Origin: Acidobacteriota bacterium
Lineage (GTDB): Bacteria; Acidobacteriota; Terriglobia; UBA7540
Assembly: GCA_021786455.1 (NCBI GenBank)
Contig: JAJYNF010000239.1
Location: forward strand, 1-8,734
Reading direction: 5' to 3'
DNA: 8,734 bases
Shown here: in pieces, positions 1-6,713 of the stretch
Layout: the number at the start of each line of letters is the position of its first letter
How positions within the stretch are numbered: position 1 is the stretch's first letter
Notes under the pieces: generated by a model
The model's input: the letters and a program-made list of their open reading frames with translations, nothing else
Database searches by the model: none
Told to the model about the DNA's origin: nothing
Program-made: the position numbers and the translations under genes

Positions 1-476
1 CCGCTGTAACGGTAACGCTGCCAGATTCGGCCCGTGTCACGCGGGAGGTCGGCACCGGCCCAATGGACCGGGCCGTATGCCGCCCACGCGAGCCTGGCCC
101 GCGCGGCGCGCGCGTCCGTGGCCAGGGAGGCGCGTCTGCGACGGCCGCTGGGCAACGCGTCGGCGGAAACGGGTACCATCGCGGCAGGCGTGGTAGTAGC
201 CGCCTCCTTCGATGCCCCGGCGGAAGGACCGGCTACTACCCGGACCGCCGTCGGGGCGCCTGTGTTCCCAGGGCTGCGGGGAGGTAGTAGATCCCCGTGC
301 CACTGCGCGTGTCCTTTGTGAGTAGCCCGAAGGAGCCGGCCGCGGGGGCCAGTCCCGGTCCCCTGCGCCGCCGTGACGCCGCGCGGCCGCCACAATCCCC
401 CCTGGTTTCCGCGCCGCTGGAAAACGGCGTCTCGGTCGACCCGGGCCAGCTCGTTCGTCTTCTCCGAGACTTGCAA
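1..476 (-). CDS. Possible partial ORF in GC-rich left end, runs off the window
   Basis: One minus-strand frame has no stop from a TGA at 510-512 to the left edge, a run of about 169 codons. The first usable start is a TTG at 474-476. In this frame base composition is coding-like, with GC highest at codon position 3 (roughly 80% by eye), intermediate at position 1 and lowest at position 2. The other two minus frames do not show this order. The early translation (LQVSEKTNELARVDRDAVF) looks protein-like, but the middle is rich in Gly, Ala, Pro and Arg and no family is recognised. The only purine-rich stretch ahead of the TTG (GGAG) is too close for a normal ribosome site. DNA this GC-rich leaves several frames open by chance, so this may be non-coding, or the remnant of a gene whose frame was broken near 510. 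Confidence 0.2.
   Translation of the reverse strand, partial: MQVSEKTNELARVDRDAVFQRRGNQGGLWRPRGVTAAQGTGTGPRGRLLRATHKGHAQWHGDLLPPRSPGNTGAPTAVRVVAGPSAGASKEAATTTPAAMVPVSADALPSGRRRRASLATDARAARARLAWAAYGPVHWAGADLPRDTGRIWQRYRYS
192..240. repeat. Inverted repeat with 11-bp perfect arms
   Basis: GGTAGTAGCCG (192-202) is the exact reverse complement of CGGCTACTACC (230-240). Inside it a second pair, TCCTTC (205-210) and GAAGGA (223-228), extends the stem around a 12-base loop. A third copy of the core GGTAGTAG lies in direct orientation at 283-290. There is no T-run, so it is not a standard terminator. It could be a protein-binding site or part of a recombination site. No function is assigned. Confidence 0.6.
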
Positions 477-991
477 CGCTCCGTGCGGCGGTCTGTGCCC
501 TCGGAGATTTCAAACTCCGGTGGACACCTCCAAGCATCCGGGAGAAACAATCTCATTAGCCCCATTGCATTCAAGCGGCGGGTCCGCCCATTCCGTCTGC
601 GAGTCAACCGACACTCGAAAACCGCGCCACGAGCCCACGGGTCGGTCGGAAGACTCACAACCTCAACCATGTCGGCTCGACGGAACCGCTCAAGCTGGAG
701 CGCGCTCGCCAGCACCAGCTCAGCGTCAAGCTCTTCTCCATCCGTCCATTCGAAGGCATAGTCTTTGTCCGGGTCACCGTATAACTTGGTCGCCAGAGCG
801 CCTGTAAGGGCAGCCACAATCTGCCGACCGACGCCACTGAAGGACATGACGAAATCGATGGCCTCGTCAGAAATCTCATGAAGCAACGTGGCGAAGGCCG
901 CCTCCCGCGGCAAGTTGTGAATTTCGTTCCCCAGCCAAAACGCCGCATATTGGACGCCTTCGACCATTTCCCGTCTGCTTTGTCTCTTCAT
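236..991 (-). CDS. Hypothetical protein downstream of relaxase; C-terminal end doubtful
   Basis: ATG at 989-991 follows the relaxase stop by 22 bases and has a good ribosome site (AAAGGGTGAG) a few bases upstream, so it is probably the last gene of the transfer operon. An in-frame ORF reaching back to 1171 would overlap the relaxase and is not favoured. The 251-aa product begins MKRQSRREMVEGVQY. For about 135 residues it looks like a normal soluble, mildly acidic protein with helical stretches (for example the Glu/Leu-rich part near residues 85-105). No family is recognised. After about residue 140 the sequence becomes Arg-rich, and beyond about residue 165 (left of 510) GC is highest at codon position 2, which is not how a gene looks. 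The true C-terminus is probably lost or shifted by a frameshift or a recombination junction. Sure that a gene starts here; unsure where it ends. Confidence 0.5.
   Translation of the reverse strand: MKRQSRREMVEGVQYAAFWLGNEIHNLPREAAFATLLHEISDEAIDFVMSFSGVGRQIVAALTGALATKLYGDPDKDYAFEWTDGEELDAELVLASALQLERFRRADMVEVVSLPTDPWARGAVFECRLTRRRNGRTRRLNAMGLMRLFLPDAWRCPPEFEISEGTDRRTERCKSRRRRTSWPGSTETPFSSGAETRGDCGGRAASRRRRGPGLAPAAGSFGLLTKDTRSGTGIYYLPAALGTQAPRRRSG
461..507. repeat. Inverted repeat at the composition boundary
   Basis: TCTCCGAG (461-468) and CTCGGAGA (500-507) are perfect 8-bp inverted arms with a 31-base loop. They sit where GC content drops from about 72% on the left to about 61% on the right, and where the reading frame of the neighbouring hypothetical gene stops looking coding. 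It may mark a junction between segments of different origin. No target duplication or insertion-sequence end was recognised. Confidence 0.45.
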
Positions 992-1013
992 TCGACTCAC
1001 CCTTTCGTCAATG

Positions 1014-3800
1014 TTACCGATCTTCCCTGTCGATACTGTACTGCTGAGTTTGCTCTCGCTCACGTTCCCCGCGCGATTCCTCCTGGGCATGATGATTGCT
1101 CGGAGCATCATCCCTGCTTCTCTCGCCTTCAAGCGCCGACCGCTTTGAAGTTTCTCTGCTGAGGTCTTCACTCAGGTTCCGCGCATCGTTGGTGTAAATC
1201 TGCGCATCGTACCGGCCGCGCGACACCGATACGTAAGCCAGCCGTGAATTGACGAGATGCTCGTGGGCGTGCTCGGTGTCCACGTGCACCAGCACCCGGT
1301 CGGCGGTGGCTCCCTGACTGCTGTGGCTGGTTACGGCGTAACCGTAATCAATGTGCGGATGTTCCCGAATGTTGAACTCCACTTCCCGGCCCGAATCGAG
1401 ACGGATTTGCATGTTCCCCTCCGCGTCGATTCTTTCCACGTTTCCAAGTTGGCGGTTGGCAATGTGCTCTTCCCGGTACGGCGCCGTAAATTGGACTCGG
1501 TCACCGGCTGAAAACTCGCGTTCAGCCTCCCGGTAAACACTCACTCCGTGTAGCCGGTGTGGGTCGTAAGTGAGCCTCTGGCCGTTTTCGCGTTCCACGG
1601 TAACTAAGTTCTGCTTCTGATAAATCCCGGTTACGTGCGCATACTCACCTGCCTGTACCCCAATCGCGTTGCTCCCACGGCTGTAGCGCACGATGTCGCC
1701 GGGTTGGTACTGCGCAGCCCATTGCCGGTCTGCCCCCGTCATCTCCTGTCGGGGGACGAGCACACTGACCTGCTGTTCTTGGTCCCCGACCCTGCCGCTT
1801 GATTGCAGCTCGCCGTGAATCCGCTCATTGATCTCCTGGCGGGAACGGTTGTCCGGTGATACCACCAAGGTCTGCTCCGGGCGCTCCACGTAAGCTTTGG
1901 CGATAGCGTCCAGTCGCTCCTGGCGGTCGGCGATTTCATGCACTCGCCCCTGCTGCTTGAGGTTGTCAATCGCCTCCTGCACGTGGCCCTGGGCGAGCTG
2001 CTCGACGGCTTCCTTCAGGGCGGGATCCTTCTGGCGGATGATTTCGTCCAGGTGCGCGGTGCGCATTCCAGCCTCTTGTAGCTGCTGAAAGGGCCGCCCT
2101 GCTTCCACGCCCTGGTGTTGGCGGGTGTCACCCACGAATATCACCCGATCCTGTTCTTGGAGCCGGTGCAAAAAATCATTCATCTGCCGCGTGCTCGCCA
2201 AGCCGGACTCATCAACAACGTAAAGATGGCGGCCTCTGCCGTCCATGTGAGACTTCGCGAGATGGTGCTGTAAAGTGCTCGAATGGATGCCGGCGTCTTC
2301 AAGCTGCTGCGCGGCGCGGGACGTGGGTGCGAACCCTTCTACCTGATAGCCCTGGCGCTCGGCGGCCTCGCGGATCGCCGCAAGGGAAGTGGTCTTTCCT
2401 GCCCCGGCCGTCCCCTCCAACCCCACCACCTGGTCTCGGCTGCTGAGGATCTCCTTCACCGCCTGGTGCTGGCTATAGGATAGGTGGGAGAACTTGCCGG
2501 CTAGATCTTCCCGGAACTGTTCCGGTACCAGAGGCTCGCGCCTTCCCTGCCCAGCCTTCATCCGCGCCAGGTTGTCGCGCTCATACTCGAGCATCTCGCG
2601 CGTGGTAAGCTCCCGGCCGGAAGCTCCAGGGCGCTCCTGCCGCACTTCGATGAGCTCACCTGAGCGGATGCGCTGATCGAGGTTCTGCCGCACTTCCTGG
2701 AAGGTCGTCTCTCCCATGCCTCGCCGTAAAGCGTCACGCATCAACTCCCGCTCGTCCACGACGGCCTCACGTTCGATGTGGCGGTCCCGCGAGTACGTAA
2801 TAGCCTCCTGCGCACGGGTTTCCCTCTCCTGCGTGGTGTATTGCTCTTGCACGCCTCGGGTCTGGGCCTCCTCCACAACCCGTTGGGCCTGGTTGCCGAA
2901 AGCCTCGGCCAGTTCTCGGTGTCGTTCCAGCATCTCTTCCGCGCGTAGCGGGCTCTTGGCGTCCCGCGTCTGGTGCGCCGCGATCTGCGCGGGGCCTGCC
3001 CCCGAAAGGCCGTGCTCCTCAAGATGCGCTTTGATCTGCTGGCTGCGGGGGCTTGATGCTTCCAGGTATTCCTGCGTGTAACCCTTGATTTCGGGCGCGC
3101 CGTTCTTTCCGGCCTCAATTTGGTAGCCAAGCTCTTTGAGCCTGTACCCAAGCTCCGCCTGATAAACGGCCGTCGCGTATTGCTGACTCTTGTAAAGCTC
3201 CTGGGGCTGGATCGCCCGCGTTTTCCCGTCTTGGGTTTCGGTGAGGTTGAAGAATACGACGTGGGTATGAAGCTGTGGCGCCGCGTAGCCGTTCACTGGA
3301 CGGGCGCTATCGTGCTCGAACTTGGCGGCAACCCATTTGCCTGTCGTCTCAGCCGGGTTGTTCCCACCCATTCGAGCTTGCACAAATCGCTCCAGTTCGT
3401 CCAGGGCCACCCCGACGCTTTCCCGGTGAGCCTGATGCGCACGGTCATCACCACCAACAAGGGCCGTGAGAGAAACGCTCTTCGGCGCGCTAAAGGTAGC
3501 GTCCCAGCCGGCGCGGTGCTCCATCGTCTTCAGCGTTTCGCCCTTCTCATTCTTGTACTCAAAGGACTCTCTGACCCTAACGAGCTGCTCGCCGGTCCCC
3601 GGATGTTGGCCGTTGGCCAAACGATTGAATTGCTCCTCGCTGACCTCTCCCCTCAAACCCCATTCTTCGGCCAGCCTGCCGTGCCACTCTCCCCGCACCT
3701 GTCCCTGCTGGTTGTAGTAAGCCTGCTCCGCGCTGGTGAATTCCTTCGAGTGGTACGCCTGGGCCTGGCCGGCGCTCAAAGGTTTAGAGATTGTCAGCAC
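1014..3800 (-). CDS. MobF-family conjugative relaxase/helicase (TrwC/TraI type)
   Basis: This 928-aa protein is close in size to R388 TrwC. By family knowledge, such relaxases nick one strand at oriT through a tyrosine, stay covalently bound to the 5' end, and unwind the strand with a C-terminal helicase. The N-terminal relaxase domain (about 1-300) has Tyr16 and the pair Tyr28-Tyr29 as candidate nucleophiles. It also has the three-histidine metal site: His163 in FEHDSAR, then His178 and His180 in PQLHTHVVF. The helicase part (about 430-870) shows Walker A GTAGAGKT (463-470), Walker B VVDES (528-532), GDTRQHQG (557-564), and late superfamily-1 motifs TSHSSQGATADRV (824-836) and YVSVSRGRYD (856-865). 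The charged tail after about 875 is probably unstructured. Translation starts at GTG 3798-3800, with GGGAG 8 bases upstream. The gene begins 15 bases after the coupling-protein stop, so it is co-transcribed. All key motifs are intact. Confidence 0.97.
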   Translation of the reverse strand: MLTISKPLSAGQAQAYHSKEFTSAEQAYYNQQGQVRGEWHGRLAEEWGLRGEVSEEQFNRLANGQHPGTGEQLVRVRESFEYKNEKGETLKTMEHRAGWDATFSAPKSVSLTALVGGDDRAHQAHRESVGVALDELERFVQARMGGNNPAETTGKWVAAKFEHDSARPVNGYAAPQLHTHVVFFNLTETQDGKTRAIQPQELYKSQQYATAVYQAELGYRLKELGYQIEAGKNGAPEIKGYTQEYLEASSPRSQQIKAHLEEHGLSGAGPAQIAAHQTRDAKSPLRAEEMLERHRELAEAFGNQAQRVVEEAQTRGVQEQYTTQERETRAQEAITYSRDRHIEREAVVDERELMRDALRRGMGETTFQEVRQNLDQRIRSGELIEVRQERPGASGRELTTREMLEYERDNLARMKAGQGRREPLVPEQFREDLAGKFSHLSYSQHQAVKEILSSRDQVVGLEGTAGAGKTTSLAAIREAAERQGYQVEGFAPTSRAAQQLEDAGIHSSTLQHHLAKSHMDGRGRHLYVVDESGLASTRQMNDFLHRLQEQDRVIFVGDTRQHQGVEAGRPFQQLQEAGMRTAHLDEIIRQKDPALKEAVEQLAQGHVQEAIDNLKQQGRVHEIADRQERLDAIAKAYVERPEQTLVVSPDNRSRQEINERIHGELQSSGRVGDQEQQVSVLVPRQEMTGADRQWAAQYQPGDIVRYSRGSNAIGVQAGEYAHVTGIYQKQNLVTVERENGQRLTYDPHRLHGVSVYREAEREFSAGDRVQFTAPYREEHIANRQLGNVERIDAEGNMQIRLDSGREVEFNIREHPHIDYGYAVTSHSSQGATADRVLVHVDTEHAHEHLVNSRLAYVSVSRGRYDAQIYTNDARNLSEDLSRETSKRSALEGERSRDDAPSNHHAQEESRGEREREQTQQYSIDREDR

Positions 3801-3815
3801 GCTAACTGCTCCCGT

Positions 3816-5759
3816 TTACTCGAATATTTCAAATTCCTTGGACTCGCCGTCACGCTCAAGGTTTTGTTGATGCGCAGTTTTGCCGACCAGTTGGATATCC
3901 GTCGGCGCTGCGGCGGTAGGAGCAGGAATTGTCTCTGGTGCGGGCAATGTCTCCAATTGGGGCAGCGGCCGCGGCATGAATCCCGGATGTACTTTCTGAG
4001 CGTCCATACGAGGGAATGTCGCCCACACAACCAAATCGTGAGACTTGATATAGCCCGTCAGGTTATGCAGTCCCTCGATGGTGGAAGCCATGACCAGGGG
4101 CTCCGTGCGCCGCTGCCAGTGCTCGCTTTTGCTGCGGTGGAACCTCTCAAAAAACCTGGGGATGTTCTCGGTACGGGTCTCCTCAAGGCGCATCACTTCG
4201 ATTTCACCAATTGAGCGGCTGATCCAATTCGCCGCGTCTGGCTCGCCGGTACGCATAAAGACTTTCGTCATGGGCTGAGAAAGCATGACTTCGGCCTGGC
4301 CTCCGTACAGCGTTTCTAACTGGCTCCGGCCTTGAAACCCCAGCACCAGGCGAATGTTGGCCTTTCGGCCTTGTGTTATAGCCACAGGTAACTGCGGCAG
4401 CCGTTGCAGGGTGGCGAGTTCGTCCACGATGAACCACACGGGCGCCGTGTTCCTTTGGCGCGATGCCATGAGGCGGAGAATCAGCGAGTCCAGCCACATG
4501 CTCACTAACGGCTTTACACTTTCTCGCAAAGTGGGCGTGCTAGGAAAAAATAGCCAGCCTTTACGCTCGGCAGCCCACGCGGCTGCGCTCCACCTGCCTT
4601 TGGCTTCTTGCTCGTTGGGCAAAAGCTGGAAGGCCGCCCCTGCTTGGTTAAAGGTGCCCTGAACAGCCCCTCGCTGGCCGGCGGCGCCCTTAGCCATCAT
4701 TGCCTCCATTTCAGTTCCCGCAATCCGCCGGTCAATCTCATCCATGTTCTTCATCCATGCCGTCAGGTCCTGCGTGGTTGGCTGATAACGGAGCAAGTGA
4801 GCAAAGATTTTGCGGGAAGCCTGGGTGAAAAAAGGATTGTCATGAGGCCTATCCGGGAACAAAGACTCCGCCAGCGCCATCGCTTCCGGCGGATACTGCA
4901 CTTCGTCGCTAGGCGTCCAATACGGCATGCGCTCGTCGGTCGGGTTCAAAATCACGTCGCTTGTGGGTTCGTAGAACTGCGGGGTAAATTCTAATTCCGG
5001 GTCGAAAACAACGGCGGTCTCTCCACGCGCGCGGATTTGTGAGAGCAACTGGCGAATAAGAGAGGATTTGCCAGTGCCGGAATCACCCATTAGCGCGAAG
5101 TGGCTGCTCTCCTCTTTGCGGGGAATACGCACCATGTGTCGCGCGCGACCGTACTCGAAGAAAAACTCGCGAACGGTGGCCCGTTCAAGGGTGGTGAAAC
5201 CGATGCCATCCGAGCGTTTGAGCGTGTTGAACTGCGATCTGATCACCAATCGGGGCCCCCGGAGAGTATGTCCCTCCTCAGCTGCGTGTTTCCACTTCCA
5301 ACTCCGGCCAAACGTCCAGGGAAGCAATAAAATTATGCAGATCGGAAAGAGAAAACCAGGCCATTCAACCATTTTCCACGGGCTCTCACCATCGTAGATG
5401 TTACGGTAAAGCCACTGGTAGGCTGTCGCATTCCCCAATTGTGGAAATGAGCGCCATTCCAGCGTTTTGGCTCCCGCTTTGCGAGCTTGGCTGGAAAGCT
5501 CGTAGGGCATGAACGGAGTTTTCCTGTTGCCCGGCGTCACCTCCCGGATTACGTCCTGGTTCGAAGCCAGGCGTGGACCGCTGGGGTAGGTCACGAAAAG
5601 GAACCTGTAAGAATCCTTCCCTGGCTGCCCGCTGCTCATCCAGAAATAAGTCGGGAAGTAGTAGCTCTGAAGCGGCGTCCAGTTCGCTGCCATGTCCATC
5701 ATGAGGCAAAAGACGGAAACGAAAACTGCAGCAAAAAGTGTGACAGCCTTTCGGTTCAT
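3816..5759 (-). CDS. Type IV coupling protein, TrwB/TraD-like ATPase
   Basis: This 647-aa inner-membrane ATPase would link the relaxosome to a type IV secretion channel and pump DNA; that role is known for the family. Two hydrophobic segments lie at about 7-24 and 134-150, with a roughly 110-residue loop between them that is longer than in R388 TrwB and would face the periplasm. The cytoplasmic motor follows: Walker A GDSGTGKSS (225-233), FDPELEF (252-258), and Walker B VWFIVDELATLQRLP (441-455, acidic pair D446-E447). Then come LGFQGRSQLETLYG (473-486) and a C-terminal Pro/Ala-rich tail after about 595. The helical all-alpha domain would fall in about 310-400. The ATG is 2 bases after the stop of the RHH gene, which suggests translational coupling, and AGGG lies 8 bases upstream. 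No secretion-channel gene is present here, so the partner machine is unknown. Confidence 0.93.
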   Translation of the reverse strand: MNRKAVTLFAAVFVSVFCLMMDMAANWTPLQSYYFPTYFWMSSGQPGKDSYRFLFVTYPSGPRLASNQDVIREVTPGNRKTPFMPYELSSQARKAGAKTLEWRSFPQLGNATAYQWLYRNIYDGESPWKMVEWPGFLFPICIILLLPWTFGRSWKWKHAAEEGHTLRGPRLVIRSQFNTLKRSDGIGFTTLERATVREFFFEYGRARHMVRIPRKEESSHFALMGDSGTGKSSLIRQLLSQIRARGETAVVFDPELEFTPQFYEPTSDVILNPTDERMPYWTPSDEVQYPPEAMALAESLFPDRPHDNPFFTQASRKIFAHLLRYQPTTQDLTAWMKNMDEIDRRIAGTEMEAMMAKGAAGQRGAVQGTFNQAGAAFQLLPNEQEAKGRWSAAAWAAERKGWLFFPSTPTLRESVKPLVSMWLDSLILRLMASRQRNTAPVWFIVDELATLQRLPQLPVAITQGRKANIRLVLGFQGRSQLETLYGGQAEVMLSQPMTKVFMRTGEPDAANWISRSIGEIEVMRLEETRTENIPRFFERFHRSKSEHWQRRTEPLVMASTIEGLHNLTGYIKSHDLVVWATFPRMDAQKVHPGFMPRPLPQLETLPAPETIPAPTAAAPTDIQLVGKTAHQQNLERDGESKEFEIFE

Positions 5760-5761
5760 GA

Positions 5762-6148
5762 TTAACGCCCTGGCTTCCCCGGTTCTGCCTCTTCAAACAC
5801 AATTCCGGGCTTCCCGTCCGCCTGTACCTGGGCAAGGAACTCCATTGCTCGCTTCAGCTTGGTCTTATCGGCTCGTTCGATGAATGCGGCCATCTGCTCT
5901 TTGGTTACCTTGCCCTCACCTGTGAAGGCGTAAATCAAATTCACCACAATCGTGCGGAGAGCGATGACCTCCGCGAGCACGGTTTGCTCGGAGGGGGAAC
6001 CGTGGGAATGGTTGGCGGCGGTTAAGACGACTTCCCGAAACCACTCGCTTACTGACAAGCCGCGGGCTGCGGCACAAGCCTTCAGCCGGGCAAACTCCTC
6101 CTCAGTAACCTTCGTCCCAATAGAATGGGTGCGGGATGGTGGTTTCAT
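5762..6148 (-). CDS. RHH relaxosome accessory protein (TrwA/MobC-like)
   Basis: This 128-aa protein is the size of R388 TrwA (about 120 aa) and sits in the same place, between oriT and the coupling protein. The N-terminus fits a ribbon-helix-helix DNA-binding fold: strand RTHSIGTKV (6-14), helix A TEEEFARLKACAAARG (15-30) and helix B SVSEWFREVVLT (32-43). The C-terminal part (55-110) is helical and probably mediates oligomer or partner contacts. The start was chosen at ATG 6146-6148. Longer versions from ATG 6206-6208 or TTG 6215-6217 would begin within or upstream of the perfect -10 box at 6207-6212, so they could not be read from that promoter. The ribosome site (GGGG, 8 bases upstream) is weak. 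Expected role, by analogy: binds oriT, stimulates nicking, and represses this operon. The assignment rests on fold pattern and context. Confidence 0.75.
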   Translation of the reverse strand: MKPPSRTHSIGTKVTEEEFARLKACAAARGLSVSEWFREVVLTAANHSHGSPSEQTVLAEVIALRTIVVNLIYAFTGEGKVTKEQMAAFIERADKTKLKRAMEFLAQVQADGKPGIVFEEAEPGKPGR

Positions 6149-6206
6149 GGAAATGGCCCCGCGATAAATCTTGCCCTGCGCGCCTGTGGAAACTACCCGA
6201 GCGCCC

Positions 6207-6235
6207 ATTATAATCAATCGGTTATCGTACGGTAA
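6207..6235 (-). promoter_or_regulatory. Promoter of the leftward transfer operon
   Basis: On the minus strand there is a perfect TATAAT (6207-6212). Seventeen bases upstream is a poor -35 (TTACCG, 6230-6235, 3 of 6 consensus bases). Transcription would begin near 6200, giving a leader of about 50 bases before the ATG at 6148. The -35 hexamer lies inside an 18-base near-palindrome, a layout expected for a repressed, self-regulated promoter. Confidence 0.55.
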
Positions 6236-6237
6236 CC
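6220..6237. promoter_or_regulatory. Near-perfect 18-base palindrome, candidate operator/RHH binding site
   Basis: GGTTATCGTACGGTAACC equals its reverse complement except for one mismatched pair (16 of 18 positions), around a central CGTACG. It covers the spacer and -35 region of the leftward promoter. A closely related half, GGTTACCGTATGG, recurs at 6289-6301. The RHH protein encoded directly downstream is the natural candidate to bind it (inference). Confidence 0.55.
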
Positions 6238-6285
6238 AGAATTCGCCGTCTGGAGTTTGACAGGGGGCTAGCCCATGAGAAATCA

Positions 6286-6330
6286 GCAGGTTACCGTATG
6301 GGAACTTTCGGTTCCCCTACAGCAACCTGC
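6286..6330. other. Candidate oriT hairpin
   Basis: Arms GCAGGTTACCGTATGGGAAC (6286-6305) and GTTCCCCTACAGCAACCTGC (6311-6330) pair at 17 of 20 positions around a 5-base loop, TTTCG. The tip is perfect: GGGAAC-TTTCG-GTTCCC, and it reads as loop CGAAA on the minus strand. As I recall it, the R388 oriT hairpin bound by TrwC (IR2) also has a 6-bp stem and a CGAAA-type loop just 5' of the nick. Position next to the RHH-coupling-relaxase operon also matches R388. The nick base and the cut strand are not assigned: CCTACAG at 6316-6322 (plus) and ATACGGTAACC on the minus strand are both possible. There is no T-run, so a terminator is unlikely. Confidence 0.55.
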
Positions 6331-6355
6331 AAGGGGTGACGTGTCGAAAGCAACC

Positions 6356-6370
6356 CGGCGCGCAGCGCCG
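6356..6370. repeat. Small GC-rich stem-loop beside oriT hairpin
   Basis: CGGCGC (6356-6361) and GCGCCG (6365-6370) form a perfect 6-bp stem with a GCA loop, 25 bases beyond the large hairpin. Additional inverted repeats are usual in oriT regions, but one this short in GC-rich DNA could be chance. Confidence 0.3.
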
Positions 6371-6421
6371 CCGTACTTACAAGCCAAGTCCGTTGGAACT
6401 GCAGGTCGCATAGATTGCAGA

Positions 6422-6664
6422 TCACAGTACGCTCTCACCGGCCAATTCGCAGAGGCTACGTATTCTCAGGTCAAGCGTGCGGTTGATGGTGGCACAGGCG
6501 GCCCGGAAAAGACTATATCGAAATCGGAGCACATGGGAGTCATGCCATCGCCGGCAATGAGCTTTGGCCAAGAACCCTTCCTCCCAATGCACGCGGACTA
6601 TATCACCCGTGGTAGGCAGGCGCAATGCTGGCTGCCGCCGAGTCTGTTGCCGCCCGCTGCGCAT
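6422..6664 (-). CDS. Doubtful small ORF, 80 aa
   Basis: An ATG at 6662-6664 opens 80 codons. About two thirds of the third codon positions are G or C, similar to the surrounding genes. The product is basic, with a plausible folded-looking middle (GDIVRVHWEEGFLAKAHCRR). The ribosome site (AAGG, 5 bases upstream) is weak and no matching promoter was seen. No family is recognised. It diverges from the 6728 gene and would read toward oriT. It may be an accidental frame. Confidence 0.22.
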   Translation of the reverse strand: MRSGRQQTRRQPALRLPTTGDIVRVHWEEGFLAKAHCRRWHDSHVLRFRYSLFRAACATINRTLDLRIRSLCELAGESVL

Positions 6665-6671
6665 TTATGCC

Positions 6672-6701
6672 TTGTCTTGGCTCGGCTCTGCAGAGTATAA
6701 C
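6672..6701 (+). promoter_or_regulatory. Promoter of the rightward two-gene unit
   Basis: -35 TTGTCT (6672-6677, 4 of 6 consensus) and -10 TATAAC (6696-6701, 5 of 6) are separated by 18 bases. Transcription would start near 6708, leaving about 20 bases before the GTG at 6728. The promoter spacer contains the perfect palindrome CTCTGCAGAG directly against the -10 box, a possible operator. Confidence 0.45.
6686..6695. promoter_or_regulatory. Palindrome in promoter spacer, possible operator
   Basis: CTCTGCAGAG is a perfect 10-base palindrome ending exactly where the -10 hexamer begins. A factor bound here would block RNA polymerase. A 10-base palindrome can also occur by chance. Confidence 0.3.
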
Positions 6702-6713
6702 GGCGAGTGCGCT

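Larger units (their letters stand above)
6331..6706. other. Intergenic region between oriT-like hairpin and rightward genes
   Basis: About 375 bases lie between the hairpin and the rightward transcription unit. Apart from the small stem-loop at 6356-6370, a doubtful minus-strand ORF (6422-6664) and the promoter at 6672-6701, I see no gene, RNA or repeat. A plus-strand open frame (6275-6700) starts inside the hairpin and has unlikely composition. Accessory binding sites for a relaxosome could lie here but are not recognisable by eye. Confidence 0.5.

Noticed and set aside
37..537. 166-aa minus-strand ORF in the GC-rich left end
   Set aside because: Its third codon positions are the least GC-rich of the three minus frames in DNA of about 72% GC, the opposite of a real gene there, and the product is low-complexity Arg/Pro/Gly.
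34..761. Plus-strand ORFs 34-321 and 297-761
   Set aside because: The first has unusually high GC at codon position 2. The second runs antisense into the well-supported start of the gene at 991 and turns Ser-rich there. No ribosome sites support either.
1329..1343. Palindrome GGTTACGGCGTAACC resembling the operator motif
   Set aside because: It lies inside the relaxase gene and encodes the conserved helicase-motif region around YGYAVTSH, so coding constraint explains it.
3120..4214. 364-aa plus-strand ORF
   Set aside because: It is the antisense shadow of the relaxase and coupling-protein genes, whose motifs are intact.
6149..6217. Longer version of the RHH protein starting at TTG 6215-6217 or ATG 6206-6208
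   Set aside because: Both starts lie in or upstream of the perfect -10 box of the operon promoter, the added residues do not belong to the RHH fold, and neither has a good ribosome site.
6257..6262. Perfect TTGACA on the plus strand, possible rightward promoter
   Set aside because: No acceptable -10 sequence lies 16-18 bases downstream (AAATCA at best).
6275..6700. 141-aa plus-strand ORF
   Set aside because: It begins inside the oriT-like region, spans the hairpin and the rightward promoter, and has no recognisable or protein-like features.
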